From Peribacillus simplex (GTDB lineage: Bacteria > Bacillota > Bacilli > Bacillales > DSM-1321), in NCBI RefSeq assembly GCF_030123325.1, contig NZ_CP126106.1:2384001-2448000 (forward strand): a stretch of DNA of 64,000 bases, read 5' to 3'. The notes beneath the pieces were generated by a model, which was not told the DNA's origin, did no database searches, and saw only the letters and a list, made by a program, of their open reading frames with translations. Of the stretch, positions 33,214 through 41,591 are shown piece after piece. A program made the translations under genes and the position numbers. Numbering within the stretch: the stretch's first letter is position 1; each line of letters begins with the position of its first letter.

Positions 33214-33993
33214 ATGGATATCACCTTTATTTTGACCATCTTTTTGATTGGTTTTATAGGTTCATACATTTCTGGAATGCTCGGCATCGGCGGCTCGATA
33301 ATAAATTATCCAATGCTGCTGTTCATTCCTCCGATCTTTGGTTTAGCGGCATTTAGTGCCCATGATGTGACAGGCATAAGTGCTGTACAAGTCTTATTCG
33401 CTTCCATCGGAGGTATATGGAGTTATCGGAAGAGCGGACATTTAAATACAACGCTTATTCTCTATATGGGGATCAGTGTGTTAATCGGAAGCGTGGTAGG
33501 AAGTTTTGGATCACAATCGATGTCGGAAAACGGAGTGAATATCGTCTATGGCGTTTTGGCGTTGATAGCGGCTGTCATGATGTTCATACCGAAGAAAGGG
33601 ATAGATGACATTCCTTTGGATCAAATTACTTTCAACAAATGGCTTGCGGCCATCCTTGCCTTAATCGTTGGTTTAGGCGCTGGTATAGTCGGTGCCGGAG
33701 GGGGATTTCTATTAGTTCCGATCATGCTTATCGTTTTAAGAATTCCAACCAGGGTAACGATTGCGTCTTCATTAGCCATCACTTTCATTTCATCCATAGG
33801 TGCAACAGTAGGGAAAATCTCAACGGGACAAGTCGAATACTATCCGGCATTAATCATGGTTGTTGCTAGTTTAATGGCATCTCCGCTTGGGGCAATGGCC
33901 GGTAAAAAAATGAAGGTAAAAGTTCTGCAAGTCATACTGGCCCTATTGATTTTAGCGACGGCTGTGAAAACCTGGGTGGGTATCATGTCTTGA
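33214..33993 (+). CDS. TauE/SafE family sulfite exporter (YrkJ-like)
   Basis: 259-residue membrane protein with about seven to eight helices and the duplicated TauE signature: first GSYISGMLGIGGSIINYPML, second VGLGAGIVGAGGGFLLVPIML. GGGAGGC precedes ATG 33214. It ends the sulfur operon and should export the sulfite made by the persulfide dioxygenase. The order regulator-DsrE-TusA/rhodanese-PDO-TusA-TauE equals B. subtilis yrkD-J with added genes. Confidence 0.9.
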   Translation: MDITFILTIFLIGFIGSYISGMLGIGGSIINYPMLLFIPPIFGLAAFSAHDVTGISAVQVLFASIGGIWSYRKSGHLNTTLILYMGISVLIGSVVGSFGSQSMSENGVNIVYGVLALIAAVMMFIPKKGIDDIPLDQITFNKWLAAILALIVGLGAGIVGAGGGFLLVPIMLIVLRIPTRVTIASSLAITFISSIGATVGKISTGQVEYYPALIMVVASLMASPLGAMAGKKMKVKVLQVILALLILATAVKTWVGIMS

Positions 33994-34525
33994 GGCACTT
34001 TCTTGCAGGAAGTGGTGGGTCCTGGGGAGAGTTCATCACGGTCATCAAATTTTTTATTTATGAACCAGTTATATAAGGGTTACCAAGGATTGTACCACTT
34101 CTAAAGAAGTGGTATTTTTTATTGACATTTTTTGTGATTGTAAGCTCTTGTTAGGGATCTTCAAAATAAGTTTAATCAAGTTTGAATATTTGGAAGCAAA
34201 TCTTGATTTTTCCACTGTTTTGTCTTTTTCAAGGGCGTCCTGTTTGTGCTGCGAATTCAACTCTAATGTTTAGGTTGTATCAATTTTTAGTATTTACCCA
34301 TTAATTAAATATAAATTTCGTGAGTAATTGAAAATACGCATATGGGTACCTGCAGAAATCAGCTAAGGTATTTTGGATCTCCATGCAATCTGGGGATAGG
34401 GCATTTTATGAGGAAATTTGCATATAATCGAAGGGAAAAAGAGTTATATAGTCCTGTGTGATAGTTGAAATTGGAAAACCTTTCCGGTAACATATAATGA
34501 GAATCATATAATAGGAGGTTGTCCA
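33994..34525. other. Intergenic region before the ABC exporter
   Basis: Contains the tauE terminator (34094-34120) and the exporter promoter region. Near 34493-34510 the bases ATAATGAGAATCATAT resemble a Fur box and overlap a TATAAT-like -10, which could mean iron control; this is weak. No gene is visible. Confidence 0.45.
34094..34120 (+). terminator. Terminator of the persulfide operon
   Basis: ACCACTTC pairs with GAAGTGGT across TAAA, followed by ATTTTTT. Confidence 0.9.
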
Positions 34526-35425
34526 TTGGCTTTACAAATTAAAGAAGTTACGAAAAAATTCGGGGAATTCACTGCTGTCAACAAGCTTGATTTAACTATC
34601 CCCGAAAAAGAAATGTTCGGCTTTTTAGGCGGGAACGGAGCGGGGAAAACGACTACGTTCCGAATGATACTCGGCCTGCTTGACCCGACTGAAGGGGAAG
34701 TGACCTGGGATGGTAAAAAAATCGATTATACGACCAGTTCATTGATTGGCTATCTTCCTGAAGAACGCGGACTATATCCAAAACTGAAGGTGCGCGATCA
34801 AATTGTGTATTTGGCTAGATTAAGAGGGATGAACAAAAGGGATGCTTTGAAAGAATTGGAGTATTGGCTGGACCGCTTTATGGTTCCTGAATATATCGAT
34901 AAGAGAGTTGAAGAGCTTTCAAAGGGAAATCAGCAAAAAATCCAGCTAATCGCATCCATGATCCATAAACCTGAATTACTTATCCTTGACGAACCCTTCA
35001 GCGGCCTGGATCCAGTGAATGTGGAAATACTGAAGAAAGCCGTCATCGACTTAAGGGACAGCGGTACGACAATCGTTTTCTCTAGCCATCGCATGGAGCA
35101 TGTTGAGGAGATGTGTGAGCATCTTTGCATCATGCATAAAGGTTCTCCTGTTGTGGCTGGAAAATTAAAAGAAATCAAGCGTTCTTTTGGTAAAAAGAAT
35201 GTGTCAATTAAAGCTGATTTTGATTTATCCTTTTTGGATAATTATTCAGGTGTAACAAAAGTAAAGAACACGATGGAAGGAAAGATTCTTCAAGTCACTG
35301 GTGAAGATGTGGCTGAGAACATGATTCGTGATCTTGTTCCAAGAGGTTTCGTCAGGAAGTTCGAATTGGAAGAACCATCGCTGACGGATATTTTCATTGA
35401 AAAAGTGGGTGCCGTCTATGAATAA
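34526..35425 (+). CDS. ABC transporter ATP-binding protein (YhaQ/NatA-like)
   Basis: 299-residue ATPase of an ABC-2 type exporter: Walker A GGNGAGKTT near residue 36, signature ELSKGNQQK near 131, Walker B LLILDEPFSGLDP near 151, switch His in SSHRMEHVEE, then a C-terminal regulatory domain. The start is TTG 34526 with AGGAGGT 6 nt upstream. It overlaps its permease gene. The lengths of both proteins match B. subtilis YhaQ/YhaP; the exported substrate is not known, although the NatA relative drives sodium extrusion. Confidence 0.9.
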   Translation: MALQIKEVTKKFGEFTAVNKLDLTIPEKEMFGFLGGNGAGKTTTFRMILGLLDPTEGEVTWDGKKIDYTTSSLIGYLPEERGLYPKLKVRDQIVYLARLRGMNKRDALKELEYWLDRFMVPEYIDKRVEELSKGNQQKIQLIASMIHKPELLILDEPFSGLDPVNVEILKKAVIDLRDSGTTIVFSSHRMEHVEEMCEHLCIMHKGSPVVAGKLKEIKRSFGKKNVSIKADFDLSFLDNYSGVTKVKNTMEGKILQVTGEDVAENMIRDLVPRGFVRKFELEEPSLTDIFIEKVGAVYE

Positions 35426-36668
35426 CTTTTGGATTGTCCTTTCCCATACATATCTATCAAAATTAAAAACGAAATCCTTTATCATTTCTACAATCATTAT
35501 GATGGCCCTGATTCTTGTCCTTACGAATATTTCGAATCTTATTGATAAATTCGACAGTGATGATCAGGAAAAGGTTGCCGTCATCGATCAAACTGAAGGT
35601 AGCTTATTTGATTCTTACAAAAAAGCGGTAGCAGGTGTGAACGACGACCTATCGATAATATCCGCCCAGGATGAAAAGGAAGCGGAGAAAATGGTCAACG
35701 CGGAAGATATCGTTGGGTATTTGTTAATCGAAAAGGATGAAACCGTCGGCTTCAAGGGAACGTATAAAGCGAATCAAATTTCAGATTCTGCGGTAAGTAA
35801 TGATTTGCTTTTAGCGCTTACCCAATTGAAGGGTCAAATAACTGCGAAGGAATTGAATTTGACAGAGCAGCAAATCGCTCAATTGAATACGCCGCCAGCA
35901 TTTGATACGATTGCGCTTCAGAAAAATGCAAAAACGGAAGAGGATCTCAATCAAGCACGAGGTCTCGTGTATGTGCTCCTATTCGTCATTTACTTCGGTG
36001 TATTGATGTATGCAACGATGATTGCAATGGAAGTGGCTACGGAAAAAACATCACGGGTCATGGAAATCCTGATTTCAAGTGTCCCGCCAGTAACACAGAT
36101 GTTTGCCAAAATAATGGGTGTTGCTTTGCTTAGTCTTACGCAAATGATTTTATTTTTTGGAGTGGGCTATTTCTCGATTAAACAAAACTTGACAGGTATG
36201 GATGAAGGATTCTTTTCATTTTTCGGTTTCGGAAGCACCGATATCTCAACTATCATTTATGCAATCATCTTCGCTTTGCTTGGTTATTTTCTTTACGCGA
36301 CTCTTGCGGCATGCCTTGGGTCCGTTGTCAGCAAAATTGAAGATGTCCAGCAAATGATTTCACCGATGACCATGCTAGTCGTCATTGCATTCATGATTGC
36401 GATGTTTGGACTGGGGAATCCGTCAGCGAGTTATATTACGATTACATCTTTCATTCCATTTTTCACGCCTATGATCATGTTCTTGCGCGTAGGGATGCTT
36501 GAAGTTCCATTCTGGGAAATCGCCATCAGCATTGCTGTGTTGATCTTAACCATTGTTTTACTTGGAATTATCGGAGCAAAAATCTATCGTGGTGGAGTCT
36601 TGATGTACGGAAGCTCAAAATCACTGAAAAGCATCAAGAATGCATTGCAACTATCAAAGAAAAATTAA
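35418..36668 (+). CDS. ABC-2 type permease (YhaP/NatB-like)
   Basis: 416-residue membrane component. One N-terminal helix is followed by a large extracellular loop (about residues 45-175) and then five to six helices with the ABC-2 core (MEVATEKTSRVMEILISSVPPVTQMFAKI). ATG 35418 overlaps the stop of the ATPase gene by 8 bases; the upstream TTG 35397 lies inside that gene and is not needed. It pairs with the preceding ATPase as one exporter. Confidence 0.9.
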   Translation: MNNFWIVLSHTYLSKLKTKSFIISTIIMMALILVLTNISNLIDKFDSDDQEKVAVIDQTEGSLFDSYKKAVAGVNDDLSIISAQDEKEAEKMVNAEDIVGYLLIEKDETVGFKGTYKANQISDSAVSNDLLLALTQLKGQITAKELNLTEQQIAQLNTPPAFDTIALQKNAKTEEDLNQARGLVYVLLFVIYFGVLMYATMIAMEVATEKTSRVMEILISSVPPVTQMFAKIMGVALLSLTQMILFFGVGYFSIKQNLTGMDEGFFSFFGFGSTDISTIIYAIIFALLGYFLYATLAACLGSVVSKIEDVQQMISPMTMLVVIAFMIAMFGLGNPSASYITITSFIPFFTPMIMFLRVGMLEVPFWEIAISIAVLILTIVLLGIIGAKIYRGGVLMYGSSKSLKSIKNALQLSKKN

Positions 36669-36673
36669 CATGC

Positions 36674-36715
36674 AGCCTGGATCCTTCATTTCTGATGGAG
36701 GTATTCAGGTTTTTT
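36674..36715 (+). terminator. Terminator of the ABC exporter operon
   Basis: CCTGGATCC pairs with GG-TATTCAGG with bulges, followed by six T residues. Confidence 0.65.
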
Positions 36716-36821
36716 ACTAAGTTAATAATTTCAATTTATGAAAAAGGAACGAAAAGCAACATAGATATAAAGGAACATTAATATATTCCAGTTAGGCAAC
36801 CACGATTAGGAGTGAATTATT

Positions 36822-37124
36822 ATGAGCAATCTGGTAACGTTGACGATAGCTTCAGAAGCGTTTCTCTTGCTATCCTTCATCATTATTATTTTATCAAGCA
36901 GGAATCTGAAAATGAATGTTCTCTGGGTCATCCTCCTCATAATTGGAGGTGCACCGCTTCTATATTTAGCCATTGATCATGTGAAAAACGATTATATGGA
37001 TGCAAATATCGGGTTGGGCCTCGCCTTTATGTTTACCTGGATATATAGCGCTGTAGCCTTTATCATTGCCATCATTCTTTTAGTGAAGAAGAAAAGGAAT
37101 AATAATATTTCAAAAGAACAGTAA
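36822..37124 (+). CDS. Small membrane protein of unknown function
   Basis: 100 residues with three predicted transmembrane helices (about 4-27, 32-50 and 68-90) and a basic C-terminus (KKKRNNN). AGGAGTG precedes ATG 36822 and a strong terminator follows, so it is a separate transcription unit. I do not recognise the family and no motif suggests an activity. Confidence 0.7.
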   Translation: MSNLVTLTIASEAFLLLSFIIIILSSRNLKMNVLWVILLIIGGAPLLYLAIDHVKNDYMDANIGLGLAFMFTWIYSAVAFIIAIILLVKKKRNNNISKEQ

Positions 37125-37162
37125 ACATTACATTTTGGCATCGTAAATTAAATGAAAATAAA

Positions 37163-37201
37163 AAGGCTGAGGATGCATGAGTATCCTCAGTCATTTTTTT
37201 T
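37163..37201 (+). terminator. Terminator of the small membrane protein gene
   Basis: GGCTGAGGAT pairs with ATCCTCAGTC across a short loop, followed by eight T residues. Confidence 0.9.
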
Positions 37202-37237
37202 GACATTCCTGGTTCGGAATGCTCTCACCCTGAACCA

Positions 37238-37375
37238 GGAATGTTGATTTCCTCTCCAGGCACTCGCTTTCCGCGGGCGGTCCGGGAGCCTCCTCGACGC
37301 TTCGCGCCTGTGGGGTCTCCCTTGGACGCGCTTTTCTAAGCAGGAGTCTCGCACACCCGCTCCAATCAACTTATT
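37238..37375 (-). repeat. GC-rich dispersed repeat, copy 2
   Basis: Read on the minus strand this segment begins GTTGATTGGAGCG and shares the blocks CTCCTGC, GAGACCCCACAGGCG, GAGGAGGCTC and CGCGGAAAGCGAG with the copy at 11173. The middle is diverged. The frame 37187-37369 across it is not a gene. Confidence 0.75.
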
Positions 37376-37788
37376 CAGATAAAAACACTTTTGTCTAAAA
37401 AAGGGGGCTGAAGTAGCTCACCCCGAATCCTTTTTTAAATTGTTTGTCCTTCATGTTTTTACCTTTTTATACGGGGTGAAATCTCATTAGATTGAAAAAA
37501 TTTTCGACACACCTGTCGAAAAACTGGCTAGCCGAGACACCACAGTCGCTTGCTTTGATGAGGCTTGGCAGACAGTCGACTTCTGTAATCAACTGAATAT
37601 TGTTTGTCATCAGTGTTTTTATGTTAACTGGTTGAATAAAACATACTATCCTTTTCTTAGGCAAATAGGTTCTTGGCGGTCTATGTCCATGATAGTACAA
37701 CTCATAAAATGTCCGTTTCTTAGCTTAAGAATAGAAAACATTATTAAACGAATAGTAATAAATAAGGAACATAAATCTTTTTCTTTGC
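37376..37788. other. Intergenic region before csoR
   Basis: No convincing gene; the overlapping frames on both strands have no ribosome binding site or motifs. The AT-rich end carries the csoR promoter region. Confidence 0.45.
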
Positions 37789-37810
37789 ATAGGGTAGTAG
37801 GGTATGGTAT
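37789..37810 (+). promoter_or_regulatory. CsoR operator upstream of csoR
   Basis: ATAGGGTAGTAGGGTATGGT resembles the operator of B. subtilis copZA (TAC-GGGGGTATGGTA) and lies 26 bases before the csoR start, a position suited to autoregulation. Confidence 0.7.
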
Positions 37811-37835
37811 ATTAATTTTCGAGGAGGGATGGGAA

Positions 37836-38183
37836 ATGGATGAAATGTTGAATGGTAAAGATTCTGTGAATGAAGAAGAATGCTGTACGACCTCTTCCCA
37901 CGGCCGAAAGAGTCATCACTCAGAAGCAGTAAAAAAGAATTTAACGACCCGGTTGAATCGAATTGAAGGTCAAATTCGCGGTATAAAGGGTCTTATTGAA
38001 AAAGATACGTATTGTGATGATGTGATTACCCAAATAGCAGCTACACAAAGCGCGATGAATAGTGTAGCCAAGATATTATTGGAAGGCCATCTAAGGAATT
38101 GTGTGGTCGAACGCCTGAATGAAGGGGATACAGAGGTTATAGATGAAGTGCTTGTAACGATACAAAAATTAATGAAAAAATAA
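37836..38183 (+). CDS. csoR: Copper-sensing repressor
   Basis: 115-residue CsoR-type repressor that leaves DNA when it binds Cu(I). The metal ligands are C60 (TYCDDV), H85 and C89 (EGHLRNC), the classical C-H-C set. The start ATG 37836 has GAGGAGGG 7 nt upstream. An N-terminal tail of about 30 residues with ECC and HGRKSHH is additional to the core and could touch metal. copZ and copA follow. Compare the CstR at 28757, which lacks the histidine. Confidence 0.93.
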   Translation: MDEMLNGKDSVNEEECCTTSSHGRKSHHSEAVKKNLTTRLNRIEGQIRGIKGLIEKDTYCDDVITQIAATQSAMNSVAKILLEGHLRNCVVERLNEGDTEVIDEVLVTIQKLMKK

Positions 38184-38199
38184 AGGAGCAGATGTTGAA

Positions 38200-38406
38200 A
38201 TGGAAAATGTAACATTGAGTGTAAGTGGAATGTCTTGTGGTCATTGTGTGAATGCAGTTGAAGGGAACGTAGGAAAACTTGCAGGTGTTGAAAGCGTAAA
38301 AGTGCATTTGGACGCAGGAAAAGTAGATGTAGCGTTTGATAAGGAAAAAGTATCACTTGAGAAAATAAAAGAAAAAATCGATGATCAAGGCTACGATGTC
38401 GAATAA
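38200..38406 (+). CDS. copZ: Copper chaperone
   Basis: 68-residue heavy-metal-associated domain protein that carries Cu(I) to CopA. The binding motif MSCGHC (C13, C16) lies in the first loop, and the fold pattern VESVKVHLDAGKVDVAFD is intact. AAAGGAG precedes ATG 38200, 16 nt after csoR. A terminator lies between copZ and copA. Confidence 0.95.
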   Translation: MENVTLSVSGMSCGHCVNAVEGNVGKLAGVESVKVHLDAGKVDVAFDKEKVSLEKIKEKIDDQGYDVE

Positions 38407-38414
38407 GTCATGTG

Positions 38415-38438
38415 AGTGCTGTTAAGCACTTTTTTTTA
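38415..38438 (+). terminator. Terminator between copZ and copA
   Basis: AGTGCT pairs with AGCACT across GTTA, followed by eight T residues. Confidence 0.85.
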
Positions 38439-38447
38439 CAAAAAAAT

Positions 38448-38464
38448 ATACCCCATAGCGGTAT
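38448..38464 (+). promoter_or_regulatory. CsoR-type operator ahead of copA
   Basis: ATACCCCATAGCGGTAT is a dyad of the CsoR/CstR class lying between the copZ terminator and the copA start, so copA probably has its own copper-controlled promoter. Confidence 0.75.
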
Positions 38465-38481
38465 AGGAAGGCGGGGATGAT

Positions 38482-40896
38482 GTGAGCGGCCAAACAAAAG
38501 AAACAACCTTACAGATTACAGGTATGACTTGCGCTGCCTGTGCTAACCGGATTGAAAAAGGGTTAAACCGAATGGAAGGCGTTGAGGAAGCCACCGTTAA
38601 TTTGGCTCTTGAGAAATCTGTCATTAAATATGATACGGAAAAATTAAGCAACAAGGACTTTGAAAAGAAAATTCAAGACCTTGGCTATGATGTAGTAAAA
38701 GAGAAAAAGGAATTTACGATTACGGGCATGACCTGTGCTGCCTGTGCTAACCGAATTGAAAAAGGGTTAAATAGGCTGGATGGAGTAAGCATGGCCAATG
38801 TGAATCTTGCGCTCGAAAATGCGACAGTCGAATATGATCCTTCCGAGGCCTCCCCAGTTGACATCATTCAACGGGTGGAGAAGTTAGGGTATGGGGCGAT
38901 CATCAAGGAAGATAACCAGGAATCCGCGGATTTCCGTCAAAAAGAAATTCAAAAACAAAAGAATACATTCATTTTTTCGGTCATATTATCATTTCCATTG
39001 TTATGGGCGATGGTAAGCCATTTTAGTTTTACTTCGTTTATCTATATGCCTGATTTCCTCATGAATCCTTGGGTGCAAATGGCATTCGCCACCCCCGTGC
39101 AATTTCTGATTGGTAAGCAGTTTTATGTGGGGGCTTATAAAGCCTTGAAAAATAAAAGTGCCAACATGGATGTATTAGTCGCAATGGGAACATCCGCTGC
39201 CTATTTTTACAGTGTTTATCAGGCGATCATCTCGATGGGATCCCATCACAATACGGCACAACTTTATTTCGAAACTAGTTCGATTCTTATCACCCTCATT
39301 CTCTTAGGGAAGCTTTTTGAAGCAAAAGCAAAAGGACGTTCTTCCGAGGCCATCAAAAAATTGATGGGGCTTCAGGCCAAAACGGCACTGGTGTTAAGGA
39401 ACGGGGGAGAACATGAAATACCACTTGAGGAAGTCATCGTGGGAGATACGATTTTGGTGAAGCCGGGTGAAAAGATCCCTGTCGATGGAGAGGTATTCGA
39501 AGGGAACTCTGCCGTTGATGAATCCATGTTAACGGGTGAGAGCATTCCGGTGGATAAAACAAATGGGGATACTGTGATTGGCTCAACATTGAATAAGAAT
39601 GGGTTTCTCAAAATGAAAGCGACAAAGATCGGAAGGGATACCGCTCTTTCCCAAATCATAAAAGTGGTCGAGGATGCTCAAGGGTCCAAAGCCCCGATTC
39701 AACGTCTTGCTGACCAAATTTCCGGTGTCTTCGTTCCCATTGTTGTCGGAATCGCCCTTTTAACTTTTCTGGTTTGGATGATATGGGTTAACCCTGGAGA
39801 ATTCACACCAGCTTTTGAAGCGATGATTGCAGTGCTAGTCATAGCCTGTCCGTGTGCTTTAGGTCTGGCCACTCCCACATCCATCATGGCAGGATCAGGG
39901 CGGGCCGCTGAATTCGGTATTTTATTTAAAGGCGGGGAACATTTGGAAACCACACACCATATAGATGCGGTCATTTTGGATAAAACGGGAACAGTGACAA
40001 ATGGTGCCCCTGTGTTGACCGATGTCCTCATCGAGAACGGTATGGAAGAAGAACAGTTTTTATCTCTAATCGGAGCAGCTGAAAAACAATCTGAACACCC
40101 TCTTGCGCAATCAATCGTTCAAGGAATTCAAGCAAGACAGATATCACTTGCTGCGATAGAGGAATTTGAAGCGATTCCTGGATACGGCGTGAGAGCTGTA
40201 GTGGATCAAAAAGTGTTATACGTCGGAACGCGTAAGTTGATGAAGCAAAATAACGTGGATATTACTAAGGCATTGACAGCGATGGAAGCATTTGAAGAGC
40301 AAGGGAAGACAGCAATGCTCGCTAGCATTGATGGGGAATATGCAGGACTCATTGCCGTTGCCGATACGATAAAAGATACCTCGCTAACGGCGATTAAAAG
40401 GTTGAAAGCAATGGATATCCAGGTCATCATGATAACCGGGGATAATCAAACGACAGCAAATGCCATCGGCCATCAAGTGGGCATTGACCAAGTGATTGCA
40501 GAAGTCCTTCCTGAAGGGAAAGCGGAAGAAGTGAAAAAACTGCAGTCCGCAGGTAAAAGAGTGGCAATGGTCGGAGATGGGATAAATGATGCTCCAGCGC
40601 TGGCATTGGCCGATATAGGAATGGCTATAGGAACCGGGACGGACGTAGCCATGGAAGCCGCCGATATCACTTTGATCCGGGGGGATTTGAACAGTATTGC
40701 AGATGCAATCCTCATGAGCCGGAAAACGATGCGGAATATCAAACAAAACCTTTTCTGGGCTTTTGCCTATAACGTAATCGGGATACCAATTGCGGCAATC
40801 GGACTGCTTGCCCCCTGGTTGGCTGGTGCTGCCATGGCTTTCAGTTCTGTATCAGTCGTATTGAATGCACTTCGCCTTCAACGGGTAAAGCTCTAA
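38482..40896 (+). CDS. copA: Copper-exporting P-type ATPase
   Basis: 804-residue P1B ATPase that pumps Cu(I) out. It has two N-terminal metal-binding domains (CxxC at C17/C20 and C85/C88), the membrane CPC site (C456-P-C458), the phosphorylated aspartate D500 in DKTGT, and MVGDGINDAPALA in the hinge. The two metal domains share GMTCAACANRIEKGLNR and are also very alike at DNA level, so one arose by internal duplication. The start is GTG 38482 after AAGGCGGGG. Confidence 0.96.
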   Translation: MSGQTKETTLQITGMTCAACANRIEKGLNRMEGVEEATVNLALEKSVIKYDTEKLSNKDFEKKIQDLGYDVVKEKKEFTITGMTCAACANRIEKGLNRLDGVSMANVNLALENATVEYDPSEASPVDIIQRVEKLGYGAIIKEDNQESADFRQKEIQKQKNTFIFSVILSFPLLWAMVSHFSFTSFIYMPDFLMNPWVQMAFATPVQFLIGKQFYVGAYKALKNKSANMDVLVAMGTSAAYFYSVYQAIISMGSHHNTAQLYFETSSILITLILLGKLFEAKAKGRSSEAIKKLMGLQAKTALVLRNGGEHEIPLEEVIVGDTILVKPGEKIPVDGEVFEGNSAVDESMLTGESIPVDKTNGDTVIGSTLNKNGFLKMKATKIGRDTALSQIIKVVEDAQGSKAPIQRLADQISGVFVPIVVGIALLTFLVWMIWVNPGEFTPAFEAMIAVLVIACPCALGLATPTSIMAGSGRAAEFGILFKGGEHLETTHHIDAVILDKTGTVTNGAPVLTDVLIENGMEEEQFLSLIGAAEKQSEHPLAQSIVQGIQARQISLAAIEEFEAIPGYGVRAVVDQKVLYVGTRKLMKQNNVDITKALTAMEAFEEQGKTAMLASIDGEYAGLIAVADTIKDTSLTAIKRLKAMDIQVIMITGDNQTTANAIGHQVGIDQVIAEVLPEGKAEEVKKLQSAGKRVAMVGDGINDAPALALADIGMAIGTGTDVAMEAADITLIRGDLNSIADAILMSRKTMRNIKQNLFWAFAYNVIGIPIAAIGLLAPWLAGAAMAFSSVSVVLNALRLQRVKL

Positions 40897-40969
40897 AGAT
40901 ATAATGAAGGCATTTGTACTGACTTAATATAACCATGCCACGAGCGTTTGGATTTTCATTCCAACAAAT

Positions 40970-41010
40970 AAAAGCCGATGATTCCTTGGCAAGTGAATCA
41001 TCGGCTTTCA
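40970..41010. terminator. Bidirectional terminator between copA and the DinB gene
   Basis: AAAGCCGATGATTC pairs perfectly with GAATCATCGGCTTT across a 10-nt loop. Confidence 0.88.
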
Positions 41011-41087
41011 TCTGGAATAGCCGTGCTTTTATATGTTAATAGCGACTCCTAACTGATGTTCCTTCATACTTTCGGTTGCCAAACCGA

Positions 41088-41591
41088 TTATTTTAAACAA
41101 TAAAATACATAATCCGTTGGTGCGCCACGCTCGCCTTGCTGATGGAGCATCGCTGAAACATTACCGCGATGATAGGTCCCATGATTCACTACATGATGGA
41201 TGAGGTCGGCAAGTATAAACTCACAAGCCCCCATTTTGGGATGTTCGGTCACAATGGTCCGTTCAAGATCAGGCTGAGAAGTAAAAAAATTATCATAATC
41301 CTTTGCAAGTTCATCATAGGAGGATTCAAGTTCATGTATTGAGAACCCGTCCACTTCTTTCCGCCGCTGTTCAACTTTCTTAAAAGTATCTTGAACGGTG
41401 CTTCCTTTCATTATCTCCAACCAGGTAATATCTGTTGCGTAAAGGTGAACAAGGACTTCCTTGATGGATGGAAAGACACTTTTTATCGTGTCGCCATAGA
41501 CTCCGTCCGGTAATTGTTTTAGGTTTTGGAACACTTGCTGATTAGCCCACACGTGGTAATCATACATTTTCCTTGCACGGTTCATTTCCAT
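41088..41591 (-). CDS. DinB family protein
   Basis: 167-residue four-helix protein of the DinB family with the three conserved histidines placed as in the family: VLVHLYATD in helix 2 and LIHHVVNHGTYHRGN in the last part. Metal binding is likely, activity unknown. On the minus strand AAGGAGTG precedes ATG 41591. It is only distantly like the DinB_2 protein at 27748. Confidence 0.88.
   Translation of the reverse strand: MEMNRARKMYDYHVWANQQVFQNLKQLPDGVYGDTIKSVFPSIKEVLVHLYATDITWLEIMKGSTVQDTFKKVEQRRKEVDGFSIHELESSYDELAKDYDNFFTSQPDLERTIVTEHPKMGACEFILADLIHHVVNHGTYHRGNVSAMLHQQGERGAPTDYVFYCLK

Noticed and set aside
37187..37369. Minus-strand frame rich in Arg and Gly
   Set aside because: It lies across the GC-rich dispersed repeat and a terminator; the composition comes from the repeat.
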